44,364 nt of DNA from an uncultured Clostridium sp. (GCA_946541575.1 CAMNJQ010000024.1:1-44364); one strand, 5' to 3'; positions 33,772 through 43,195 are shown, numbered from the stretch's first letter. Made by a program: numbers and translations. The notes: generated by a model not told the origin, from the letters alone.

Positions 33772-34479
33772 TTATTCGTAATTCCCATAGAAATTACTAT
33801 CTACATTCTTTTCAAAAACAGTAATTTTTTCATTTGTATCAACTGTAACTAATAATAAATTATCTATATTTTCATATTTTAAATTTTTTAATCGTGTTAT
33901 AAGCCATTCCTTCGTCTTTTTAATGGACTTTAAGTTATTATTCATTATCTTTCCATCAATTATTACATTAGTACATATCCCTTTAAAAGGGACTTTCATC
34001 TTTACATCATTTGGAGTCAAAGATTTATACTTAGACTTTGGTAAAAAACTAATCTTGCCATTAGATTCCATAAATGCATATTCTATTTCTGATATATCAA
34101 AAAAACCACTTAATCTAGCTTCTTCTAAAAGTTCATTAATATCAAGTTTTGAACTAACCAGTCCTTTTTGTATTATTCGACCATTATCGATAATAGTAAT
34201 TGGAGTTCCACTTATAAGTCTTCTCAAAATTATGCTTTTAGATGTTATATAAGAAATAAAAAGAGAAGTTAAAGAATAAACTGTCATTACAATTATTCCA
34301 TCAAAAAAAACAACTTCCTTGTTAACTGTCATTTCTGCAACAACATTTCCAATCGATATACCAATTACATAGTCAAACATATTAAGCTGATTTATTTGTT
34401 TTTTTCCAAGAGCATTTGTTAAAATAAAAAGTGCGATTAAAGATCCAACTGACTTAACAACAAGCATAAAAAAATCCAT
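33772..34479 (-). CDS. YetF family (DUF421) membrane protein
   Basis: A 235-residue protein with three N-terminal membrane helices (within 1-85) and a cytoplasmic YetF domain. Recognised by LTNALGKKQINQLNMFDYVIGISIGN and by GTPITIIDNGRIIQKGL, LEEARLSGFFDISEIEYAFME and NGKISFLPKS. The family is widespread in spore-forming Firmicutes; its function is not settled. GGTGATGTT precedes the ATG. It lies 32 bases after fhs and 55 bases before the phosphoesterase start. Confidence 0.93.
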   Translation of the reverse strand: MDFFMLVVKSVGSLIALFILTNALGKKQINQLNMFDYVIGISIGNVVAEMTVNKEVVFFDGIIVMTVYSLTSLFISYITSKSIILRRLISGTPITIIDNGRIIQKGLVSSKLDINELLEEARLSGFFDISEIEYAFMESNGKISFLPKSKYKSLTPNDVKMKVPFKGICTNVIIDGKIMNNNLKSIKKTKEWLITRLKNLKYENIDNLLLVTVDTNEKITVFEKNVDSNFYGNYE

Positions 34480-34511
34480 AACATCACCATTAATATTATG
34501 GATAATTATTA

Positions 34512-36158
34512 TTAAAATAATCCTATTATTTCATTGTTTTCATCTAAATCAATAATCTCATAATTAGGTTTCTTTGGAAGCCCTGGCATAGTTAATATTG
34601 ATCCCAATAAAACTGTTATAAACCCTGCTCCAGTTCTTAATTCAATATCTCTTACAGTAACTTCAAAATCTTTTGGATATCCTAATTTTTTAGGATCATC
34701 ACTAATCGAATATTGTGTTTTTGCAATACAAATAGGTAAATCATTTTCATCTAATCTTTTAATCATTGCAATCTTCTCTTTAGCTTCTTTTGAATATATA
34801 ACTTTACCTGCATGATATATTTCTTTACATATTTTTTCTATCTTATCAGTTAAAGGATCACTAAGTTCATATAATTGATTAAAATCATTTTCATAATTAC
34901 ATACTTCGCAAACTCTATCAGCAAGTGCAACAGCACCAACTCCACCTTTTAAATATGTCTCACAAATAGAAAACTCTACATCATGTGACTCACAAAAGTT
35001 TTTAATCATATCTATTTCTTCTTTTGAATCATTAATAAATTTATTTAATGCTACAACTATATGAGAAGTAAACTTCTTTAAGTTCTCAATATGAACTTGT
35101 AAATTAGGTAATCCTTGTTGTAAAAATATTAAATTTTCATCATTAATATCTTCTTCTTTAGCACCACCATTATACTTTAAAGCTCTTGTAGTAACTGCTA
35201 ATACTACACAATCAGGTTTTAAATTAGCAATTCGACATTTAACGTCCATAAATTTTTCAGCACCTAAATCAGCACCAAATCCTGCTTCTGTTACAACATA
35301 ATCACCTAAGCTTAACCCTAAGTTTGTAGCAACTATAGAATTACATCCATGAGCAATATTAGCAAATGGACCGCCATGAATAATTACTGGATTATTTTCA
35401 AGTGTTTGAACTAAATTAGGATTAAAAGCATCTTTTAATAAAGTAACTAAAGATCCCTCAAGCTTTAAATCCCTAGCATAAATTGGATTTCCAGCTGTAT
35501 CTAAAGCAAGCATAATATTTCCCAATTTATATTTTAATTCTTCTAAATCTTTTGATAAGCAGAAAATACTCATAATTTCAGATGCAGCAGTTATATTAAA
35601 TCCATTATTTTCAACAATTCCATCTTTTATTTCATATGAAATTTTTCTTAAAGATCTATCATTAACATCAAGACATCTTTTAAAATATATTTTATCTGGA
35701 TCAATATTTAAAGAATTTCCTTGATAGATGTGATTATCTATTGCAGCAGATACTAAATTATTACAACTAGTAATTGCATGTAAGTCACCAGTAAAATGAA
35801 GATTAATATCTTCCATAGGTACCACTTGACTATATCCTCCACCAGTAGCACCACCTTTAAGTCCAAAAACAGGCCCTAACGAAGGTTCTCTTAGAACTCC
35901 AACTGCTTTTTTTCCAATATGATTCAAAGCATCAACTAATCCGATTGACACTGTTGTTTTCCCTTCACCATATGGAGTAGGATTTACCGCTGTTACCAAA
36001 ATAAGTTTACCAGTATGTCCTGTCATAACATCATTAAACTTAATTTTAGCTTTATATTTACCATATAGTTCATATTGTTCATCATCAAGTCCAAGTTTAT
36101 GTGCAATTTCACTAATTGGTTTTTTTGTACAAGTTTTTGCAATTTCTATATCATTCAT
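34512..36158 (-). CDS. fhs: Formate-tetrahydrofolate ligase
   Basis: Fhs makes 10-formyl-THF from formate, THF and ATP in one-carbon metabolism. The 548-residue protein has VNPTPYGEGKTTVSIGL (nucleotide loop), LREPSLGPVFGLKGGATGGG, PMEDINLHFTGDLHAI and the C-terminal LRTGAGFITVLLGSILTMPGLPK. Several Met codons lie at the start; with GGGTGATA before them the one at 36158 (MNDIEIAKT) is best spaced. A divergent extended -10 promoter faces that of pflX. Confidence 0.97.
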   Translation of the reverse strand: MNDIEIAKTCTKKPISEIAHKLGLDDEQYELYGKYKAKIKFNDVMTGHTGKLILVTAVNPTPYGEGKTTVSIGLVDALNHIGKKAVGVLREPSLGPVFGLKGGATGGGYSQVVPMEDINLHFTGDLHAITSCNNLVSAAIDNHIYQGNSLNIDPDKIYFKRCLDVNDRSLRKISYEIKDGIVENNGFNITAASEIMSIFCLSKDLEELKYKLGNIMLALDTAGNPIYARDLKLEGSLVTLLKDAFNPNLVQTLENNPVIIHGGPFANIAHGCNSIVATNLGLSLGDYVVTEAGFGADLGAEKFMDVKCRIANLKPDCVVLAVTTRALKYNGGAKEEDINDENLIFLQQGLPNLQVHIENLKKFTSHIVVALNKFINDSKEEIDMIKNFCESHDVEFSICETYLKGGVGAVALADRVCEVCNYENDFNQLYELSDPLTDKIEKICKEIYHAGKVIYSKEAKEKIAMIKRLDENDLPICIAKTQYSISDDPKKLGYPKDFEVTVRDIELRTGAGFITVLLGSILTMPGLPKKPNYEIIDLDENNEIIGLF

Positions 36159-36175
36159 CATTATCACCCACAAAC

Positions 36176-36184
36176 ATTATAACA
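36176..36184 (-). promoter_or_regulatory. Extended -10 promoter of fhs
   Basis: TGTTATAAT on the minus strand, 17 bases before the chosen start; leader very short, which excludes a folate riboswitch. Confidence 0.55.
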
Positions 36185-36199
36185 TATTACATACTCTTA

Positions 36200-36208
36200 T
36201 GCTATAAT
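36200..36208 (+). promoter_or_regulatory. Extended -10 promoter of the PflX-like gene
   Basis: TGCTATAAT, with the start codon 17 bases downstream of the element; overlaps the region where the -35 of the divergent fhs promoter would lie. Confidence 0.55.
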
Positions 36209-36225
36209 ACTTTTTGGTGATTGAA

Positions 36226-37119
36226 ATGGATCTGAACTCATGTGAATTATGTCCAAGAAAATGTAGAGTAAATAGAATAAAAGGAGAAATAGGTTTTTGT
36301 AATGCAGGAAGCAAAATTAAAATAGCTAGATACTCACTTCACTATTGGGAAGAACCATGTATTTCTGGAGAAAACGGATCAGGTACTATTTTCTTTTCTT
36401 GTTGTAATTTAAAATGTATTTATTGTCAAAACCATAATATATCAATAAAGAATAATGGAAAAGAAATATCAATAGATAAGTTTATAAATATATGCTTAAA
36501 ACTACAAGAAATGGGTGCTAATAACATAAATTTGGTAACACCAACTATGTACATTCCACTAATAAAAGAAGGAATAATAAAGGCAAAAGAAAAAGGACTA
36601 TCACTACCAATTGTATACAATTCAAGTGGATATGAATCAGTAGAAGCCTTAAAAGAATTAGATGGATTAATAGACATTTATTTACCTGATTTTAAATATT
36701 ATGACAATAAGTTAGCAACAAATTTTTCTAAAGTAGATAATTATCTAGAAATCACTAAACAAGCAATTAAAGAAATGTATAGACAAGTTGGAAAACCTGT
36801 TATAAAAAATGATTTAATGAAAAAAGGATTAATAGTAAGACATCTTTTACTTCCAACTCATATAGAAGATTCAAAAAAAATTATAAAATACTTATATGAA
36901 ACATATAGAGATAATATTTATATAAGTATTATGAATCAATACACACCTATAATTAAAAATAATAAATTTAAAGAGTTAAATAACCCTGTAGAAGAAATTG
37001 AGTATGATAATTTAATAAACTTTGCATGCGATTTAGGAATTACAAACGCTTTTATTCAAGAAGGAGAAACATGCAAAGAAAGTTTCATTCCAGATTTCGA
37101 TAATTATAGTGAAATATAA
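36226..37119 (+). CDS. PflX-like radical SAM protein
   Basis: A 297-residue radical SAM protein of the COG1313 (PflX) type. Cys residues CELCPRKC and GFCNAG come first, as in that family, followed by HYWEEPCISGENGSGTIFF and the 4Fe-4S motif CCNLKCIYCQNHNIS (CxxxCxxC). Relatives are annotated as pyruvate formate-lyase activating enzyme homologs, but the target is unproved, and no glycyl-radical enzyme gene is nearby. A TTG start four codons upstream is possible, but GGTGATT precedes the ATG at 36226. It stands alone between fhs and dxs. Confidence 0.9.
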   Translation: MDLNSCELCPRKCRVNRIKGEIGFCNAGSKIKIARYSLHYWEEPCISGENGSGTIFFSCCNLKCIYCQNHNISIKNNGKEISIDKFINICLKLQEMGANNINLVTPTMYIPLIKEGIIKAKEKGLSLPIVYNSSGYESVEALKELDGLIDIYLPDFKYYDNKLATNFSKVDNYLEITKQAIKEMYRQVGKPVIKNDLMKKGLIVRHLLLPTHIEDSKKIIKYLYETYRDNIYISIMNQYTPIIKNNKFKELNNPVEEIEYDNLINFACDLGITNAFIQEGETCKESFIPDFDNYSEI

Positions 37120-37146
37120 AAAGAATTCTATCTAGAATTCTTTTTT
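37117..37146. terminator. Bidirectional terminator
   Basis: AAAAGAATTCTA pairs perfectly with its complement (37119-37130 with 37133-37144), T-rich on both sides; it contains the stop codons of pflX and dxs. Confidence 0.9.
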
Positions 37147-38972
37147 AATTTAATAACATTTTCCTTTATCTTATCTGTAGTAATTCCTTCTTGTTCAAAT
37201 AATTCAGATATTGATCCTTGTTCTATAAATTTATCATCATATCCCATAGTAATAATTTTGTTTTTAAAATCATTTTTCATTAAAAACAATGAAATATGCT
37301 CCCCTAGTCCACCAGAAATAACATTATCCTCAATAGTAATTATTGAGTAGTTATTTTTTATCTTCATTAATAATTTTGTATCTAATGGCTTTATAAAAGT
37401 TGCATCTATTACCATTACACTTAGATTATATTTTTCATTCGCTTCAAAAGCAAGTTGAACCATTTTTCCAGTTGCTATTATTGCAACACCTTCACCCTTA
37501 GATAACACATCCCATTTACCATACTCAACTTTTTTGATTTCATCTAGTTTAATTAAGTCGCTACCTCTAGGATAACGAATTGCTACTATCTTATTTGAAT
37601 TTATAGACCACTCTAATAATTTAGGTAAATCATTAATTGACTTTGGTGAAACAATAGTCATATTAGGCATTAACGATAAATATGATAAGTCAAAAATTCC
37701 TTGATGTGTCTGCCCATCATTTCCTACAATTCCAGCCCTATCAATTGCAAATACACAAGGTAATTCCTGCATACATACATCATGTAGAAGTTGATCAAAT
37801 CCTCTTTGTAAAAAAGTGGAATAAACAGCAAAAACAGGAATCATACCATTACATGCAAGTCCAGCAGTAAAAGTTGTTGCATGTTCCTCACATATTCCAA
37901 CATCAAAACTTCGTTCAGGAAACTCATTAAAAAAATTAGTCAACCCTACACCATCTTTCATAGCGGCAGTTACAGCAACGATATTTTTATTTTTTCTTGC
38001 TAATTCAACCATTGTTTTACCAAAGACTGTAGAATACGTCTCTTTAGAAGAAGCTATAACTCCCTTATCTTTGTCGAATGGAGATACAGCATGATATAAA
38101 TCAGGATTTTCCATTGCATAATTATATCCTTTTCCTTTTTTAGTAACTGTGTGTATTATTATTGGTTTATCATTTTTCTTGGCTTGATTAAAAACTTTAA
38201 TTAATAAAGATAAATCATGTCCATCTATAGGACCAATATAAGTTAACCCCATAGCTTCAAAATACTTTGATGGAACCAAAAAAGTTCTAAGTCTATCTTT
38301 AATTCTAGAAAGATATTTAATTGGTATACTACCTACCTTAGTACCATCCATACTATGCTTAATTTTATTTTTAACTTTTAAATATTTTGTATTTAAACTA
38401 ATTCTACTTAAATAGCTTGAAATCCCACCAACATTTGATGAAATGCTCATACCATTATCGTTAAGAATTATTATCATTTTTGTTTTATTAAATCCTAAAT
38501 CATTTATTGCTTCAAGGCTTTCACCACTACTTATTGATCCATCACCAATAACAGATATTACATTATAATTATCATGATTAATATCTCTAGCCCTAGCCAT
38601 TCCTAAAGCAGCAGAAATAGAAGTACTACTATGTCCAGTTTCAAAAAAGTCATATTTACTTTCTTTCCTATAAGGAAAACCTCTTAAGCCTTTATATTTC
38701 CTTAAATTATCAAAATCTTTTTTTCTTCCAGTTAACATCTTATATACATAGCTTTGATGTCCTACATCAAAAATGACTTTATCATAATCAAAGTCAAAAC
38801 ATGATAAAAGAGCAATAGTAATTTCTACTATGCCCAAATTAGATGCTAAATGACCACCATTTTTAGATACTTTTTCAATTAAAAAGTCTCTTATCTCTTG
38901 TGCTAAAATCTTTTTCTCTTTAATTTTTAATTCTTTTATATCCTGTGGATTATTTATTTTATCCAGAATCAT
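37128..38972 (-). CDS. dxs: 1-deoxy-D-xylulose-5-phosphate synthase
   Basis: The first enzyme of the MEP isoprenoid pathway, joining pyruvate and glyceraldehyde 3-phosphate with thiamine diphosphate. The 614-residue protein shows GHLASNLGIVEITIALL, DVGHQSYVYKMLTGR, the ThDP motif GDGSISSGESLEAIND through NDNGMSIS, IDGHDLS, and the pyrimidine-binding CEEHATTFTAGLA, DRAGIVGNDGQTHQG. GTAGGTG precedes the ATG. No terminator is seen between it and the LtaS-like gene 58 bases upstream, so read-through from prsW-ltaS is likely. Confidence 0.98.
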   Translation of the reverse strand: MILDKINNPQDIKELKIKEKKILAQEIRDFLIEKVSKNGGHLASNLGIVEITIALLSCFDFDYDKVIFDVGHQSYVYKMLTGRKKDFDNLRKYKGLRGFPYRKESKYDFFETGHSSTSISAALGMARARDINHDNYNVISVIGDGSISSGESLEAINDLGFNKTKMIIILNDNGMSISSNVGGISSYLSRISLNTKYLKVKNKIKHSMDGTKVGSIPIKYLSRIKDRLRTFLVPSKYFEAMGLTYIGPIDGHDLSLLIKVFNQAKKNDKPIIIHTVTKKGKGYNYAMENPDLYHAVSPFDKDKGVIASSKETYSTVFGKTMVELARKNKNIVAVTAAMKDGVGLTNFFNEFPERSFDVGICEEHATTFTAGLACNGMIPVFAVYSTFLQRGFDQLLHDVCMQELPCVFAIDRAGIVGNDGQTHQGIFDLSYLSLMPNMTIVSPKSINDLPKLLEWSINSNKIVAIRYPRGSDLIKLDEIKKVEYGKWDVLSKGEGVAIIATGKMVQLAFEANEKYNLSVMVIDATFIKPLDTKLLMKIKNNYSIITIEDNVISGGLGEHISLFLMKNDFKNKIITMGYDDKFIEQGSISELFEQEGITTDKIKENVIKLKKNSR

Positions 38973-39030
38973 ATAATCACCTACATCATTTTAAGATTTT
39001 ACTAACGAAGATTTAGGACATTAAATTATA

Positions 39031-41202
39031 TTATTTAAAAAGATAATACTGCATTTGTTTTCTTAATTCATACATCTTTTTCATTTCGTCTTCCAATCCC
39101 AATGTGTAATATATTTTACCACTTTTATCTTGTGATACAACATAATTTGAAGAAGGAAGTACTTCTTTTGTAAAGTACAGCCACCTATAAAAAGGAGAAA
39201 GCTCTAAATCCATATTGTTTAAAACATATGTCATTAACATATCAGGACTTAAATAATTAACATCTCCATAATCAATTTCATAATTACTCATAATAAGTGC
39301 GGTAGTGTTATATTGCTTATATACACTCTCTAAAGTATAATCATTATTTAAAAAATTAGTTGTAAATAATGCATCTTTACCATTAGGAGTAACCAAATGC
39401 GGTAAATGATCACCAAAGAATACAATAATAGTCTCTTCATCAATAGTGTTGATATAATCATACAATCTTCCTAATTGTTTATCAGCTAAATACATTCCTT
39501 CAGCATAAGAATGTACTACTTCATTTACATCTTTTGAATATGGACTTTCAACTATATTTATATCATAATTTTTATACCTTCCTTCGTAATAAGGCATATG
39601 TCCACCCATAGTTATTGTAAAATAAAATATCTTTTCATCCTTTGGTTTCTTTTCAAAATAATCAATCACTTGATCAGTTAAATACTCATCACTGACATAT
39701 TCCCCACCCAAATCAATTTCATCATACAAATGATTTCTCTCATCTATATCATAAATATCATAAACTTTATCACAATTAAACATATTTGCACTAGAAGAGT
39801 TTAGTATTTTCGTTTTATATCCATTATTCTTTAATTCTTGAATAATTGAAGGATTATTTTTACTTGTTTTTTTATCAAATAATTGAATATATGGAGTATA
39901 TCCTTTACTAAAATAATTTAAACTTCCACCTGTTAAAATTTCAAATTCAACATTTGAACTCATTCCACCATAAGAAGGTGAAATCATTTGTATAGCTTTT
40001 TCTTTTTCAATTAATTTATGATAATTCGGAGTTACATCTTTATCAAATTTTATCTTATTTAATTTAGATACGTCCCAAAATGATTCGGAAAAGATAACAA
40101 TTATATTAGGCTTCTTCCAAGTACCATTAATTTTTTCAGCATTATCCAATAGTGATTGCAATTTTTTTTCATCATAATTATCAGGTTCAATTCTATTAGA
40201 TTCAATAAGTTTACCATACATTCCAGAAATTACTCCATATTTATTAAAATATCTAGTATTACTAGCTGTTATAGCATTATCTTTACCATCAAAAATATTG
40301 TATACATGATTTAATAAAAACTTATCCAATCTTTTATTTGGTATAAATAATAAAAGCAAGATTAATATAGAGATTCCACTTCTAATAAAAGTATTTTTTG
40401 ATAATACTACTTTAATATCAACCATTTTTGATATTTTAAATAAATATAAAAAAATCAATATAACTAATAAAGTTGGAAATAACAAAAAGTTTATACAATG
40501 TAAAAGTGAAACATCAGCAAATGCAGCTACTTCACCTGCATTTTGTAAAAATAAAACATCAGTTAATAATAGTGTGTCACTAGTATAATAAATTCTACCT
40601 TCATTAATAATAAAAACTACTAAAAATATAATTGCAAAAAATATATTAGTAAATGAAGTACGTCTAAATAATAATAATAAAATATTATAAATTGAATATA
40701 TCAAAATTATTTCAATAAATATCGCAAAAAAACTTGATGAAAAAGAAAAAATACCAAAAGTACAAATACTATAGTAAATCTCCAAAATTAAAATAAAAAC
40801 ATATGGAAGAATATTTGAAATTAATGTCTTAGTATCTGAAGAAATTTTAAACTCATTTTTCTTACTTTTTTTATTATCATTTTTATGTTTATACTTAAAT
40901 ATAACAATTGGAATAAAACTAAAAAAATAAGTAAAAAAAACATTTAAAGGGCTAACTACACTTTGCATAAAAGTATAACCAATAAATAAATATATTAATA
41001 ATAGAATTAAAGGTAAATATTCATTTATCTTATTAAATTTCAAATATAAAAGAGTAATAAATAAAAAATAAAAAGGAAAAAATATAAAAGAAAGAATATT
41101 TGCTATTTGATTAGGAATTAGTTGTAAAACAATTGATGTTAACATAAAAACAATCGCAATTAGCAAATATAGTTTTTCCTTATTCTTCACTATATTCTTC
41201 AT
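39031..41202 (-). CDS. LtaS-like sulfatase-fold membrane enzyme 2
   Basis: A 723-residue paralog of the enzyme at 19692-21869. Here membrane helices are more numerous (about eight within 1-290), and the outside sulfatase domain carries NIIVIFSESFWD (metal Glu), SPSYGGMSSNVEFEILTGG (nucleophile position), GGHMPYYEG and IVFFGDHLPHL. In place of the LtaS Thr the residue is Ser415 (codon 39960-39958). The sequence type is that of LTA synthase-family or related phosphoglycerol transferases. GGGGG precedes the ATG, which overlaps the end of the PrsW gene by 23 bases. Confidence 0.88.
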   Translation of the reverse strand: MKNIVKNKEKLYLLIAIVFMLTSIVLQLIPNQIANILSFIFFPFYFLFITLLYLKFNKINEYLPLILLLIYLFIGYTFMQSVVSPLNVFFTYFFSFIPIVIFKYKHKNDNKKSKKNEFKISSDTKTLISNILPYVFILILEIYYSICTFGIFSFSSSFFAIFIEIILIYSIYNILLLLFRRTSFTNIFFAIIFLVVFIINEGRIYYTSDTLLLTDVLFLQNAGEVAAFADVSLLHCINFLLFPTLLVILIFLYLFKISKMVDIKVVLSKNTFIRSGISILILLLLFIPNKRLDKFLLNHVYNIFDGKDNAITASNTRYFNKYGVISGMYGKLIESNRIEPDNYDEKKLQSLLDNAEKINGTWKKPNIIVIFSESFWDVSKLNKIKFDKDVTPNYHKLIEKEKAIQMISPSYGGMSSNVEFEILTGGSLNYFSKGYTPYIQLFDKKTSKNNPSIIQELKNNGYKTKILNSSSANMFNCDKVYDIYDIDERNHLYDEIDLGGEYVSDEYLTDQVIDYFEKKPKDEKIFYFTITMGGHMPYYEGRYKNYDINIVESPYSKDVNEVVHSYAEGMYLADKQLGRLYDYINTIDEETIIVFFGDHLPHLVTPNGKDALFTTNFLNNDYTLESVYKQYNTTALIMSNYEIDYGDVNYLSPDMLMTYVLNNMDLELSPFYRWLYFTKEVLPSSNYVVSQDKSGKIYYTLGLEDEMKKMYELRKQMQYYLFK

Positions 41203-41995
41203 TGATATTTCCCCCTTTCACTTTTTGAATATTAGAAGTCATTTCAACAGATGAAATCTTTTTAATATTAAAATATGACGAAATATATAATATTGAAACA
41301 AAGCAATAAAACGTCCATGTTAATATATTATTACTAATTAATAATAAGAAATCAAATAAACCATGTAAAATTATTGGAACAACAAAACTACAAATCAAAA
41401 GTATAATAGATTTTCTTTTAAATCCAATTGAATTATTAAGTTTAGCTAATCCAAAATAATAACCTGATGCAACAGCATAAAATCCGTGTGCTGGAACAGA
41501 AAGTAATGCTCTCAGTAATGCAGTATCAGTACTTGATTTAATGGCATCAATTGAAGGCATTGACATATATTCTATACTACTTAAAGTTGGTCGCATAACA
41601 TAAATTAAATTTTCAAGCATGGCAAATCCAAGAGAAATAAAAACTGCATAAACTATACCATCATAAATGTGATTAAAATTTTTATTTTTCCATGTTCCAA
41701 AATACAATATTAAATATTTAAATCCTTCTTCAGCAAGTGCAACAATAAAAAAAGCTAAAATAAAACAACTAAAAGCATCAGTATCATTAATTTTAAATAA
41801 AGAAATCATATTAGATTCTACAAATGAAACTGGAACAGTAACTAGAACTCCCAAAAAGAATAATGTAAGTAACATTGGAATTGGCTCTTTTTCAATAAAA
41901 TCCATTTTATAGATATAAATACATAAAAGAATTGCTGGAACAATCGCAAATACAACATTCAAAAATTGCCATAAAATTAAATTAATATCATCCAT
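41180..41995 (-). CDS. PrsW family intramembrane metalloprotease
   Basis: A 271-residue membrane protein with about seven to eight helices. The PrsW catalytic motifs are present: ALAEEGFKYLIL, DGIVYAVFISLGFAMLENL, VPAHGFYAVASGYYFG and ILHGLFDFLL, which supply the zinc-binding Glu and His. In B. subtilis PrsW cleaves the anti-sigma factor RsiW at site 1; no anti-sigma gene is in this window, so the substrate is open. GGTG precedes the ATG. It overlaps the LtaS-like gene after it. Confidence 0.93.
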   Translation of the reverse strand: MDDINLILWQFLNVVFAIVPAILLCIYIYKMDFIEKEPIPMLLTLFFLGVLVTVPVSFVESNMISLFKINDTDAFSCFILAFFIVALAEEGFKYLILYFGTWKNKNFNHIYDGIVYAVFISLGFAMLENLIYVMRPTLSSIEYMSMPSIDAIKSSTDTALLRALLSVPAHGFYAVASGYYFGLAKLNNSIGFKRKSIILLICSFVVPIILHGLFDFLLLISNNILTWTFYCFVSILYISSYFNIKKISSVEMTSNIQKVKGGNINEEYSEE

Positions 41996-42016
41996 ATTGC
42001 ACCAACTTTCAGTATA

Positions 42017-42025
42017 ATTATAACA
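42017..42025 (-). promoter_or_regulatory. Extended -10 promoter of the PrsW gene
   Basis: TGTTATAAT on the minus strand, 21 bases before the start; weak -35. Confidence 0.5.
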
Positions 42026-42040
42026 TAATAATAACCTTTT

Positions 42041-42070
42041 AAAAAATAAAAATAACCATTAAGGTTATTT
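42041..42070 (-). terminator. Terminator of rubrerythrin
   Basis: AAATAACC (42050-42057) pairs with GGTTATTT (42063-42070), loop of five, then TTATTTTTT on the minus strand. Confidence 0.85.
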
Positions 42071-42621
42071 TATTCATAATTTTCTGCTTTAACTTCAAAA
42101 AAGCTTTGTGGATGATTACAAACAGGGCAAACTCCAGGAGCTTTCTTTCCAATTACAACATGCCCACAATTTCTACAAATCCAAATTTTATCTTCATCTT
42201 TAGAAAAGACTACCTCATCTTCTATATTTTTAAGAAGTTTTCTATATCTTTCTTCATGATGTTTTTCAATAGCTCCAACCATTCTAAATTTTGTAGCTAA
42301 TTCTTTAAATCCTTCTTTTTCAGCAGTCTTAGCAAAATCTTCATACATATCTGTCCACTCATAATTCTCACCATCAGCAGCAGCCTTTAAATTATCAATA
42401 GTTGATGGAACATCACCATCATTCAAATACTTAAACCATATTTTTGCATGTTCTTTTTCATTATTAGCAGTTTCTTCAAAAATTGAAGCTATTTGTTCAT
42501 AACCATCCTTTTTTGCTTTAGAAGCAAAATAAGTATATTTATTTCTAGCTTGGCTTTCTCCTGCAAAAGCAGCCTTCAAATTCTCTTCAGTTTTTGTTCC
42601 TTTTAATTTTTTATAATCCAC
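42070..42621 (-). CDS. rbr: Rubrerythrin
   Basis: A peroxide-reducing diiron protein of anaerobes. The 183-residue product has the ferritin-like four-helix domain with ExxH motifs ([38 protein letters not shown]), and a C-terminal rubredoxin domain with CRNCG and [11 protein letters not shown] holding Fe(SCys)4. Length is typical. The start is GTG, seven bases after AGGAGG. It has a good sigma-A promoter, with an imperfect inverted repeat (42697-42714) upstream of it. Regulation by PerR is usual in relatives, but no clear PerR box is seen. Confidence 0.97.
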   Translation of the reverse strand: MDYKKLKGTKTEENLKAAFAGESQARNKYTYFASKAKKDGYEQIASIFEETANNEKEHAKIWFKYLNDGDVPSTIDNLKAAADGENYEWTDMYEDFAKTAEKEGFKELATKFRMVGAIEKHHEERYRKLLKNIEDEVVFSKDEDKIWICRNCGHVVIGKKAPGVCPVCNHPQSFFEVKAENYE

Positions 42622-42647
42622 AATACTTCCTCCTTAATAGTGATTTT

Positions 42648-42675
42648 ATTATATCATTAAATAATATATTTTCAA
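42648..42675 (-). promoter_or_regulatory. Sigma-A promoter of rubrerythrin
   Basis: TTGAAA (42670-42675), 16 bases, TATAAT (42648-42653) with an extended TGA on the minus strand. Confidence 0.7.
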
Positions 42676-42696
42676 TTACCTTTTTCTTTTACTATG

Positions 42697-42714
42697 TTTA
42701 ACAAACTTGTTTAA
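42697..42714. repeat. Imperfect inverted repeat upstream of rubrerythrin
   Basis: TTTAACAA, two bases, TTGTTTAA; seven of eight positions pair. It lies about 22 bases upstream of the rbr -35, an activator-like position. Confidence 0.3.
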
Positions 42715-42718
42715 TCAA

Positions 42719-42740
42719 CAAAAAAAGGAGCATTGCTCCT
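42719..42740 (-). terminator. Terminator of hsp20
   Basis: AGGAGC (42726-42731) pairs with GCTCCT (42735-42740), followed by seven T on the minus strand. It contains part of the hsp20 stop codon. Confidence 0.9.
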
Positions 42741-43140
42741 ACTCTATATCAATAGTCTTTTTAGTATCTTTTTCTTGAACCATTGGAATTGTAACAACAA
42801 GTGTTCCATTTTCCATCTTAGCTTTTATATTATCTTCATCCATATTTCCGATATAAAAAGATCTTTCCATCTTTCCAAATCTTCTCTCATGATAATAATA
42901 TTTCTTTCCATTTTTTTCATCTTTATATTCATCATTTTTAGATGCTTTAATAGTTATATAACCATCATTTGTCTCAATGTTAATTTCTTCCTTACTATAT
43001 CCAGGAACATCAACTTCTATGTTATAAACACCATCTTTCTCATAAACATCGCATCTCATTGGATTATGGCGATGCTTTTCAGATCCAACTATATCATCAA
43101 AAACATCTTCAAATAAATTATTCATAGGCACTATTTTCAT
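42739..43140 (-). CDS. Hsp20/alpha-crystallin small heat-shock protein
   Basis: A 133-residue small heat-shock protein, an ATP-independent holdase. The alpha-crystallin domain runs from CDVYEKDGVYNIEVDVPGYS to IKAKMENGTLVVTIP, with the A-x-x-x-n-G-x-L motif (KAKMENGTLVV) and a C-terminal TKKTIDIE (I-x-I-type tail). The frame opens 16 codons earlier, within the promoter; AAAGGAAGG leads to the ATG at 43140. The CIRCE operator over its promoter indicates HrcA control. Confidence 0.96.
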   Translation of the reverse strand: MKIVPMNNLFEDVFDDIVGSEKHRHNPMRCDVYEKDGVYNIEVDVPGYSKEEINIETNDGYITIKASKNDEYKDEKNGKKYYYHERRFGKMERSFYIGNMDEDNIKAKMENGTLVVTIPMVQEKDTKKTIDIE

Positions 43141-43167
43141 ATCAATATCCTTCCTTTCATAAATATA

Positions 43168-43195
43168 ATTATACTCTATTTTTAGCACTTGTCAA
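43168..43195 (-). promoter_or_regulatory. Sigma-A promoter of hsp20
   Basis: A perfect TTGACA (43190-43195), 16 bases, TATAAT (43168-43173) on the minus strand. Confidence 0.85.

Noticed and set aside
36159-36225. Folate riboswitch before fhs
   Set aside because: The leader between promoter and start is too short to hold one.
42697-42720. Rex or PerR operator before rubrerythrin
   Set aside because: Arm order and spacing do not fit TTGTTAA-N4-TTAACAA, and no TTATAAT-N-ATTATAA is present.
42733-43116. 127-codon open frame on the plus strand
   Set aside because: Antisense shadow of hsp20; Phe/Ile/Asn-rich with no ribosome site.
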